Of a stretch of 12,957 nt of DNA, positions 7,767 to 12,957 are shown in pieces (the first letter of the stretch is position 1; every line of letters starts with the position of its first letter). Under the pieces are notes generated by a model, which was given only the letters and a program-made list of their open reading frames with translations, ran no database searches and was not told the DNA's origin. The stretch spans positions 1-12,957 of the forward strand of contig CANJWU010000013.1 of assembly GCA_947478655.1 (NCBI GenBank), read 5' to 3'. Origin of the DNA: Sphingobacteriales bacterium. GTDB lineage: Bacteria; Bacteroidota; Bacteroidia; Sphingobacteriales; Sphingobacteriaceae. The position numbers and the translations under genes were made by a program.

Positions 7767-9006
7767 TTAAATAATTTTCTAAGTGGGCGATAAATTGATT
7801 TTTGAATTCGGCATAGTAAATACCGGTAGCAGGACCCGAATAACCGGTATGGATATTTCTTACTTTACCTTTTTTATCAATAATAATTAGGGTAGGAAAT
7901 GCAACAAAATTATCCAACATGGGTAATGCTTTATTTACACTTCCTTTCTGTGTATTTCCTGCTATAACTAAGGGATAGGTAATATTTAATTGGGTTTTAA
8001 AATTGCTTATATTTTTTTTAACAATATTGATATCTTCACTTTTTTCAAAACACAATCCAATTATTTCTAAGCCTTTGCTTTGGTATTGCTGATAAATATT
8101 TGTCATCAGCTTGCTTTCGTCTAAACAATTTGGACACCAAGAGCCCATGATTTGCAAAAGCACTACTTTGCCTTTAAAACGTGCATCTTCGAGCGTAATC
8201 GGCTTGTTGTTTAGGTCTGGAAATTCGAATTGTATACTTTGGAATCCTTGTTTTAAAAAAGTTAATTTTTCGGCATCTGGCAAAGCTGCTTTAGGATTAA
8301 AACTAGCTTTCCAAAATTCTTTGCTGTTCAATCCAGCATAAAACACACCATTGCTAATCATATTGTTTTGTGGATTAAAATCGGCAACTACTAAATAGGC
8401 ATGTGAACCATCAAAAGTTGATAGCCTTATTTTTTCTCCATCAAAAACCCCTTCTAAAAATCGATAATCACCTGTGCTGGTTAAAAAAGTACCGGTAATT
8501 TTTGTTGCACTTGATTGGAATTTTCCAATGGCATCGCTACTATCTTTAAATGCGGTATCGAAAAATTTTACATCCCAGGTATTATTAAGGCTTAGTGCTG
8601 TTGTATGTGATTCATCAAATCTTGTTTGCTTGATACTTGCTTCAAAAGGCATACTCGTATTTCCTTTGGGCAAATGTCTAGTCCAGCGTCCTTGCATTTT
8701 TGTTGCACTTACTTTAACCATAAATTCGGCATCAAAAAAAGGCAAAGTAATTAATACACTATCTCCAATTAAACTAAAATCGTTTACCCTTATCGTATCT
8801 TCTGCATTGATAATATTCATGACTATACCCGATTGTTTTGTTTCGATATCAAAAACAAATGGAATACTTATTTCGTCTTTTCTAATTAAGCTGCCTCTCC
8901 ATTTTCCAGCAGAAATATTTATTTTTTGTCCAAATGAAACGCTAGCTAAATGTAAGAAGAGGACTAGGGCAAGGCTATATTTTAATCTTTTCATATTTTT
9001 TTCCAT
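7756..9006 (-). CDS. Exported TlpA-like thiol-disulfide oxidoreductase with N-terminal beta-rich region
   Basis: Predicted periplasmic redox protein of 416 residues. A signal peptide covers about residues 5-26 (basic MKRLKY, hydrophobic core, cleavage near SFG/Q). The C-terminal 160 residues form a TlpA/AhpC-type thioredoxin fold: KVVLLQIMGSWCPNC with active-site Cys291-Pro-Asn-Cys294, IIGLCFE, and the cis-proline segment AFPTLII (Pro371). Before it lie two beta-rich stretches (about 35-125 and 140-240); the second contains GDYRFLEG...LSTFDGSHAYL, a pattern I associate with Bacteroidota TlpA-family proteins. It may reduce disulfides in exported proteins; the partner is unknown. The second Met (codon at 8992-8994) gives a more typical signal peptide than the first, so the true start may be there. 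It overlaps the downstream aminopeptidase by 11 bp and is divergent from the SPOR-like gene across 70 bp. Confidence 0.9.
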   Translation of the reverse strand: MEKNMKRLKYSLALVLFLHLASVSFGQKINISAGKWRGSLIRKDEISIPFVFDIETKQSGIVMNIINAEDTIRVNDFSLIGDSVLITLPFFDAEFMVKVSATKMQGRWTRHLPKGNTSMPFEASIKQTRFDESHTTALSLNNTWDVKFFDTAFKDSSDAIGKFQSSATKITGTFLTSTGDYRFLEGVFDGEKIRLSTFDGSHAYLVVADFNPQNNMISNGVFYAGLNSKEFWKASFNPKAALPDAEKLTFLKQGFQSIQFEFPDLNNKPITLEDARFKGKVVLLQIMGSWCPNCLDESKLMTNIYQQYQSKGLEIIGLCFEKSEDINIVKKNISNFKTQLNITYPLVIAGNTQKGSVNKALPMLDNFVAFPTLIIIDKKGKVRNIHTGYSGPATGIYYAEFKNQFIAHLENYLNEK

Positions 9007-9076
9007 TTGTAATGGATTGTTGATGTTTTAAAATCCAAAGAAATTACTAAATTGCAATATAAACATATCATTTAAA

Positions 9077-9691
9077 ATGCTTCAAAAATATATTTATAGA
9101 TTTCTATGCTGTTTCATCATTTTGGTGTCACCTATAACTTTATTGGCACAAACCAAAGCAGAAAAAAACGCCATCAAGAAAGAATTGAAAGCTTTTAAGA
9201 AAATGAAAGCAGTTGATATTCGTAAAATGAAAATCAACCTTGAAGAGCAATTGGAAGAAAAAGATATCGAAATAAACATTTCACATAAGAAAGCAGATAC
9301 CATGCAAGCCTATTTGTATGGCATGCAAAATAAATACAACGAATTGCAAAAAAACTGCGGCAACAAAACCACTAGAGTATATGGTGTCTTAAGTGCAGTC
9401 CAGGCCAAAGGCTATTATTATCGAATTCAATTAGGGGCTTTTAAGAACTTCGATTTAAAAAATAAAATAAACAAAGACGATCAAAGTATTCAAGTAGAGT
9501 ATTTGAAAGGATTAGAAAAATACATGATTGGCTTGTTTTTTTCTATAGAAGATGCAGCGGCTTACCGAAAAGATATTCAACAAATGGGCATTAAAGATGC
9601 ATTCATTGTTCCTTATAAAGATGGCATCAGAATTACACATCAAGAAGCTAGAGAAGGCATAGCTGCTCAATCTGCAGCTCCAGCGCAATAA
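9077..9691 (+). CDS. Secreted coiled-coil protein with a SPOR-like C-terminal domain
   Basis: A 204-residue exported protein of unknown specific function. A signal peptide covers residues 1-24 (basic start, hydrophobic core, cleavage at LLA/Q). Residues 26-95 are strongly charged and helical (KAEKNAIKKELKAFKKMK, INLEEQLEEKDIE), consistent with a coiled coil. Residues 111-188 resemble the SPOR peptidoglycan-binding domain as seen in Bacteroidota: YYYRIQLGAFKNF, then YMIGLFFSIEDAAAYRKDI, then GIKDAFIVPYKDGIRI. The match rests on the paired YxxQxGAF and GIKDAFIVxxxDGxRI strands; the spacing is normal but conservation is loose. SPOR domains bind denuded glycan strands at division sites, so a periplasmic cell-wall role is a fair inference. 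A Gln/Ala-rich tail ends the protein. It is a single-gene unit followed by a strong hairpin terminator; the alternative is an uncharacterised secreted protein with a chance SPOR resemblance. Confidence 0.75.
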   Translation: MLQKYIYRFLCCFIILVSPITLLAQTKAEKNAIKKELKAFKKMKAVDIRKMKINLEEQLEEKDIEINISHKKADTMQAYLYGMQNKYNELQKNCGNKTTRVYGVLSAVQAKGYYYRIQLGAFKNFDLKNKINKDDQSIQVEYLKGLEKYMIGLFFSIEDAAAYRKDIQQMGIKDAFIVPYKDGIRITHQEAREGIAAQSAAPAQ

Positions 9692-9695
9692 TAAC

Positions 9696-9749
9696 TTTAT
9701 AAAATAAAAAAGCCCAAAGAAATTTCATTGGGCTTTTTTATTTTATAAA
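9696..9749. terminator. Bidirectional intrinsic terminator between convergent genes
   Basis: Two 22-base arms, 9696-9717 and 9728-9749, are perfect reverse complements. The GC-containing core is AGCCCAA / TTGGGCT, flanked by A-tracts and T-tracts so that either strand yields a hairpin followed by a U-run. The 10-base loop (9718-9727) itself contains the palindrome GAAATTTC, so the hairpin could close almost completely with a single A/A mismatch. It lies 4 bases past the SPOR-like gene's stop on plus and 11 bases past the acyl-CoA dehydrogenase's stop on minus, so it would end both transcripts. Confidence 0.92.
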
Positions 9750-9760
9750 TAGGAAATTTT

Positions 9761-10900
9761 TTATTTCAATACTTCGCGTGAAATGACAATTCTTTGTATC
9801 TCTGAAGTACCTTCATATATTTGGGTGATTTTCGCATCACGCATTAATCTTTCTACGTGGAATTCTTTTACGAATCCATAACCACCATGAATTTGAACAG
9901 CTTCCACTGTTGTTTTCATTGCGGTTTCTGATGCAAATAATTTTGCCATCGAACTTGCTTGCGCATAATCTTGGTGATTATCTTTTAACCAAGCCGCTTT
10001 TAAACACAATAACCTAGCTGCTTCAATTTCCGTAGCCATATCTGCTAATTTAAATTGAATGGCTTGGTGATTAGAGATGGTAGTACCAAAAGCTTTTCTT
10101 TCTTTTGAATAAGCAAGTGCCAGTTCATAAGCGCCAGATGCAATGCCCAATGCTTGTGCAGCGATTCCAATTCTACCACCTGCCAATGTTTTCATTGCAA
10201 ATTTAAAACCAAAACCATCTTCACCAATTCTATTTTCTTTAGGAACTTTCACATCTGTAAATAATAGTGAATGGGTATCTGATCCCCTAATACCTAATTT
10301 ATTTTCTTTTACCCCCACTTCGAATCCTGGCATTCCTCTTTCTACAATTAAAGCGTTGATGCCTCGGTGTCCTTTACTCACATCGGTTTGCGCAATTACG
10401 ATATAAGTACTTGCAGAGCTACCATTGGTAATCCAGTTTTTAGTACCATTCAATAAATAATGGTCTCCCATGTCGATGGCTGTTGTTTGTTGACTAGTTG
10501 CATCCGAACCTGCTTCTGGTTCCGATAAACAAAAGGCACCAATTTTTTCGCCAGTTGCCAAAGGCACTAAGTATTTTAATTTTTGTTCTTCATTTCCATA
10601 AGCTTCTATACCGTAGCATACCAAGGAATTATTTACCGAAACAACAACCGAAGCAGAAGCATCTACCTTTGAAAGTTCTTCCATGGCTAAAACATATGAA
10701 ATAGCATCTAGTCCAGACCCTCCGTATTTAGGATCAACCATCATACCTAAAAATCCTAATTCGGCTAATTTTTTTATTTGCTCTGCAGGAAATTGTTGTT
10801 TTTCATCTCTTTCAATCACTCCTGGTTTTAATTCATTTTGCGCAAAATCTCTTGCTGCTTTTTGAATCATTAAATGTTCTTCTGTAAGTTCGAAATGCAT
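9761..10900 (-). CDS. Acyl-CoA dehydrogenase, short-chain type
   Basis: FAD-dependent enzyme that introduces the alpha-beta double bond into acyl-CoA thioesters and passes electrons to electron-transfer flavoprotein; cytoplasmic. The 379 residues match the family's normal length and contain all three domains: the N-terminal helical domain (from FELTEEHLMIQKAARDFA), the central beta domain with family signature 1, GAFCLSEPEAGSDA (121-134), and the C-terminal helical domain with signature 2 ending in QIYEGTSEIQR. Glu363 in that motif is at the position of the catalytic base in short- and medium-chain enzymes (SCAD, MCAD, butyryl-CoA dehydrogenase) rather than the isovaleryl/long-chain position. 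Chain length is judged from overall similarity and is less certain than the family. It lies 26 bp after the RfaE2-like gene on the same strand and is the last gene before the bidirectional terminator. No good promoter is visible in the 26-bp gap, so it is probably read from upstream. Confidence 0.95.
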   Translation of the reverse strand: MHFELTEEHLMIQKAARDFAQNELKPGVIERDEKQQFPAEQIKKLAELGFLGMMVDPKYGGSGLDAISYVLAMEELSKVDASASVVVSVNNSLVCYGIEAYGNEEQKLKYLVPLATGEKIGAFCLSEPEAGSDATSQQTTAIDMGDHYLLNGTKNWITNGSSASTYIVIAQTDVSKGHRGINALIVERGMPGFEVGVKENKLGIRGSDTHSLLFTDVKVPKENRIGEDGFGFKFAMKTLAGGRIGIAAQALGIASGAYELALAYSKERKAFGTTISNHQAIQFKLADMATEIEAARLLCLKAAWLKDNHQDYAQASSMAKLFASETAMKTTVEAVQIHGGYGFVKEFHVERLMRDAKITQIYEGTSEIQRIVISREVLK

Positions 10901-10926
10901 ATGATATTTTTATTATAGGTTGATAT

Positions 10927-11421
10927 TTAATTAGATTGTTTAATTTTTTCAATAATATTTGAAGTAGAATAACCTGGTACAAAGTCCATTGTTTCTACTT
11001 TTCCGCCATTGTTTAACACTACATCTGCACCTACTATTTGATCGATGCGGTAGTCGCTTCCTTTGACTAAAATATCGGGGATTAAAAAGCTAATAAGCTC
11101 TTGAGGAGTTTCTTCATCAAAAAGAATTACGGCATCTACAAATTGTAAAGAGGCTAATATTAATGCCCTTGATTGTTCGTCTTGAATGGGTCTGCTATCT
11201 CCTTTTAATCTACGAACGGAAGCATCTGTATTTAATCCAATAATTAATTTACCACCTAAAGAGGCTGCTCTGGCAAGGTAATCGATATGTCCAAAATGAA
11301 TAATATCAAAACATCCATTGGTGAAAACAATTTTCAAGCCCATGTATTTCCAAACATCCATGAGTCCAGACACTTCTTCTTTCCTCATGATCTTGGATTT
11401 TACTTTCATCAGTTTTTCCAT
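10927..11421 (-). CDS. rfaE2: RfaE2-type D-glycero-beta-D-manno-heptose-1-phosphate adenylyltransferase
   Basis: Cytoplasmic nucleotidyltransferase predicted to join AMP from ATP to heptose 1-phosphate, giving ADP-heptose for envelope glycans. The 164 residues correspond to the C-terminal half of the bifunctional enzyme HldE and are a complete stand-alone domain. Visible motifs are [12 protein letters not shown] with the HxGH nucleotide-binding site (His42, Gly44, His45), [13 protein letters not shown] (62-74), [10 protein letters not shown] (77-86), VKGSDY (119-124), and the family-specific [14 protein letters not shown] (147-160). The kinase half (RfaE1) is not in this window. The assigned ATG sits 3 bp after the stop of the flippase-like gene; Met5 and Met12 are alternative starts because the conserved fold begins only near residue 28. 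Related cytidylyltransferases (glycerol-3-phosphate type) share HxGH, but the FVPGYST segment favours RfaE2. Confidence 0.88.
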   Translation of the reverse strand: MEKLMKVKSKIMRKEEVSGLMDVWKYMGLKIVFTNGCFDIIHFGHIDYLARAASLGGKLIIGLNTDASVRRLKGDSRPIQDEQSRALILASLQFVDAVILFDEETPQELISFLIPDILVKGSDYRIDQIVGADVVLNNGGKVETMDFVPGYSTSNIIEKIKQSN

Positions 11422-11424
11422 CGC

Positions 11425-12405
11425 TTAAGCTTGTTTTCTTTTAATCAAAAATACAAAGAATAAACTGATTGATCCCACTACTAGGATAGATAAAATTTGG
11501 GAACCATGGCTAATGGCAGCATAGCTTAAGCCATCGTTTTCTTTTATGCCAAAGACCAATAAAGAAATACTAACGGCTGCTTCAAAGGCCCCAATTCCGC
11601 CTTGTACAGGAGCAGACATGCCAATTCCACCTGCCACCATAACAAATAAGCCAATAGATAAATTTAATTGACTGGTTGCAGGTATAGCAAAAAAGCATAA
11701 ATAAGTAGCTAAAAAATAACAAGCCCAAATGCCAACCGATAGGCCAAAAAATCGCAGCCTATTTTTTAATTCCAAAACCGAAAGCAATCCTTTTTTTAAG
11801 GATAATATAAAAGTTTTTATTTTTTGAGTGATATGCCATGCGTTTATTTTTTTTCTTACTAAGAAAAATAAAATACCTAGCACTAAACTCATCCCAATGG
11901 CAGGTATAATTAAATCAACGGCACTGTTCAATTTAGTAAAAAGAGGACTTATAAAATTTTCAAATACAAAAACATTGATTTCTTTATACAATATTAAAAT
12001 TGCGAGTAAGCCTAATCCTAATAGAAAAATGACATCGATAATTCGTTCTACTACTACCGTTCCAATAAGTGTAGAAATGGGCATTTGATCTGTTTTGTTA
12101 AGTACGGCACACCTAGAAACTTCTCCCATTCTAGGGAAAGCCAAATTGGCCAGATAGCCTATCATTACTGCATAAAACGTATGAGTTGTTTTGGCTTGGT
12201 AGCCAATGGGTTCAAATAACATTTTCCAGCGCAATGCCCTTAACCAATGTGCAAAAATAGAAACCACTACCGATAAAGCAACCCAATAATAGTTCGCTGA
12301 TTTTAAACTTTCGCCTAATAGCAATAAGTTTTGATTGCGAAAACTAAACCATAAAAGGGCGCCGCCTAATCCTAAAAATAAAATGTATTTGAGGGTGCTT
12401 TTCAA
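11425..12405 (-). CDS. YbhN/UPF0104-family flippase-like membrane protein (TTG start)
   Basis: A 326-residue inner-membrane protein with about eight hydrophobic segments, of the family that includes YbhN, AglD and the membrane half of lysylphosphatidylglycerol synthase (MprF). Family motifs are all present: RALRWKMLFEP (56-66), FPRMGEVSRC (90-99), VERIIDV (119-125), and the C-terminal APVQGGIGAFEAA. These proteins are thought to handle or translocate lipids or lipid-linked sugars, but most have no proven substrate. The start must be TTG at 12403-12405: the in-frame TAG lies only three codons upstream, with no ATG between, and the next Met would lie beyond the first membrane segment. The gene lies 4 bp after panD and 3 bp before rfaE2, so it is tightly embedded in the operon. 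UPF0104 proteins next to panC/panD are a familiar arrangement in Bacteroidota, as I recall it. Confidence 0.88.
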   Translation of the reverse strand: MKSTLKYILFLGLGGALLWFSFRNQNLLLLGESLKSANYYWVALSVVVSIFAHWLRALRWKMLFEPIGYQAKTTHTFYAVMIGYLANLAFPRMGEVSRCAVLNKTDQMPISTLIGTVVVERIIDVIFLLGLGLLAILILYKEINVFVFENFISPLFTKLNSAVDLIIPAIGMSLVLGILFFLVRKKINAWHITQKIKTFILSLKKGLLSVLELKNRLRFFGLSVGIWACYFLATYLCFFAIPATSQLNLSIGLFVMVAGGIGMSAPVQGGIGAFEAAVSISLLVFGIKENDGLSYAAISHGSQILSILVVGSISLFFVFLIKRKQA

Positions 12406-12409
12406 CGAT

Positions 12410-12757
12410 TTATACTAAGCGGTTTTGTTCGTCTGTGAAAATAGAAATGGGCTGATGATTTTTAGCTGCTTCAAATTCCATGCTTGCGTAGGAAATAATA
12501 ATGACGATATCTCCTACTTGTACTTTTCTAGCAGCTGGTCCATTTAAACAAATGGTACCCGATGCACGTTCGCCTTTAATTACATAGGTTTCAAATCGTT
12601 CGCCATTATTGATATTCACCACTTGAACTTTTTCATGTGCAATAATATTGGCTGCATCCATTAAATCTTCGTCGATAGTAATGCTGCCAACATAATGAAG
12701 TTCGGCTTGCGTAACCTTTACGCGATGAATTTTAGATTTTAATATTTCTATATGCAT
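12410..12757 (-). CDS. panD: Aspartate 1-decarboxylase (pyruvoyl enzyme)
   Basis: Converts L-aspartate to beta-alanine and CO2 for pantothenate and CoA synthesis; cytoplasmic. The 115-residue proenzyme has the standard cleavage site: Gly24-Ser25 in [11 protein letters not shown], where self-cleavage turns Ser25 into the catalytic pyruvoyl group. Other family landmarks are Lys9 and HRVKVTQA at the N-terminus, [20 protein letters not shown] (36-55), [21 protein letters not shown] (57-77, including Arg and Asn-Gly-Ala-Ala positions near the active site), and the [11 protein letters not shown] segment (81-91). The start is secure because it puts the cleavage at residue 24/25, as in E. coli. It lies 30 bp after panC, whose product uses beta-alanine, and 4 bp before the flippase-like gene. 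It also appears to have its own promoter just upstream. Confidence 0.98.
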   Translation of the reverse strand: MHIEILKSKIHRVKVTQAELHYVGSITIDEDLMDAANIIAHEKVQVVNINNGERFETYVIKGERASGTICLNGPAARKVQVGDIVIIISYASMEFEAAKNHQPISIFTDEQNRLV

Positions 12758-12764
12758 AGTGGGG

Positions 12765-12796
12765 CAAAGGTAAAATAATTTAGATTGCTATTCAAG
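12765..12796 (-). promoter_or_regulatory. Bacteroidota-type promoter directly before panD
   Basis: On the minus strand, TACCTTTG (12772 down to 12765) fits the Bacteroidota -7 consensus TAnnTTTG exactly. Twenty bases upstream is CTTG (12796 down to 12793), a 3-of-4 match to the -33 box TTTG with spacing in the normal range. Only 7 bases (CCCCACT) separate the -7 box from the panD ATG, so transcription would begin at or within a few bases of the start codon. The -33 box lies in the last codons of panC. Confidence 0.65.
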
Positions 12797-12957
12797 CAAC
12801 ATATTGTCTATTAATCGAACACTTGGAAAGCGAAGGGCAACAATGGCAACTGGCGCCAGATGTTTGCTGCTATCCCATGTTTTAAGGTCTTCTTGTGCAA
12901 CAATGGCAAAATATTCAAGCTTAACATTGTCAATTGATTGGAGGGCTTGCTCGGCGC
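12788..12957 (-). CDS. panC: Pantothenate synthetase, C-terminal end (rest is beyond the window)
   Basis: Ligates pantoate and beta-alanine with ATP to make pantothenate; cytoplasmic. Only the last 56 codons are in the window, too short and open-ended to show as a complete reading frame. The minus-strand frame ending at TAG (12788-12790) translates as AEQALQSIDNVKLEYFAIV, then QEDLKTWDSSKHLAPVAIVAL, then RFPSVRLIDNMLLE. The order VKLEYFAIVAxEDL, then APVAIVALRFPSVRLIDN, is the standard PanC C-terminus (usually seen as DY..v.d...L ... A..V..TRLIDN). The next gene, panD, supplies its beta-alanine substrate, which supports the call. The catalytic HIGH and KMSKS-like motifs would be outside the window. 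Confidence 0.93.
   Translation of the reverse strand, partial: AEQALQSIDNVKLEYFAIVAQEDLKTWDSSKHLAPVAIVALRFPSVRLIDNMLLE

Noticed and set aside
8474..9031. 185-codon plus-strand open frame antisense to the thioredoxin gene
   Set aside because: It lies wholly opposite a well-supported gene apart from its last bases, and its translation has no recognisable domain; it is a shadow of the minus-strand gene.
9007..9076. Promoters in the 70-bp divergent gap between the thioredoxin and SPOR-like genes
   Set aside because: Promoters must be present, but I found no TAnnTTTG with a well-placed TTG on either strand, only partial matches such as TATATTGC and TAAATTGC, so no site was annotated.
1..12957. 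CRISPR arrays, tRNA or rRNA genes, insertion sequences, attachment sites, integrons
   Set aside because: No regularly spaced repeats, cloverleaf-like sequences, transposase or integrase genes, or long terminal repeats were seen in the short intergenic regions.

Overview
The window is an ordinary chromosomal stretch of a Bacteroidota bacterium, most likely from the Chitinophagales/Sphingobacteriia side. The evidence is AT-rich coding sequence, no Shine-Dalgarno sequences before the starts, a Bacteroidota-type promoter (TTG, 20-bp spacer, TAnnTTTG) before panD, TlpA-type exported thioredoxins with a long N-terminal beta-rich region, and AspRS, SNF2 and SPOR-like sequences of the kind found in that phylum. 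The genus cannot be fixed by eye. I see no mobile elements, tRNAs, rRNAs, CRISPR arrays or phage genes, and no stretch above about 180 bp without a gene.

Layout. (1) Positions 1-2644, plus strand: the 3' part of an SNF2-family helicase, then a small BioY-like membrane protein one base later. (2) 2646-4394, minus: aspS, tail-to-tail with the BioY-like gene. (3) 4395-4573: a 179-bp divergent intergenic region with a possible promoter and an 8-bp direct repeat. (4) 4574-5284, plus: a TerC-family membrane protein. (5) 5286-9006, minus: an exported TlpA-like thioredoxin followed by a lipoprotein M1 aminopeptidase; the two overlap by 11 bp and are probably one transcript. (6) 9077-9691, plus: a secreted coiled-coil protein with a SPOR-like C-terminus, ending at a strong bidirectional hairpin terminator (9696-9749). 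(7) 9761-12957, minus: a compact run of five genes in the order panC (3' end only), panD, a YbhN/UPF0104 flippase-like membrane protein, a stand-alone RfaE2-type nucleotidyltransferase, and an acyl-CoA dehydrogenase.

How the genes fit together. PanD makes beta-alanine and PanC joins it to pantoate to give pantothenate, the precursor of CoA; the acyl-CoA dehydrogenase at the end of the same run uses CoA thioesters. The RfaE2-like enzyme would make ADP-heptose for the cell envelope, and the flippase-like protein beside it is also envelope-related. The thioredoxin and aminopeptidase are both exported and probably act in or outside the periplasm. The other genes are housekeeping or transport functions.

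I looked for an undescribed system and found no convincing one. The points worth a second look are modest: a promoter that nearly touches the panD start codon, two convergent gene pairs with stop codons one base apart sharing an 11-mer, a TTG-initiated membrane protein, a divergent BioY-like protein, and the pairing of a flippase-like protein with RfaE2.
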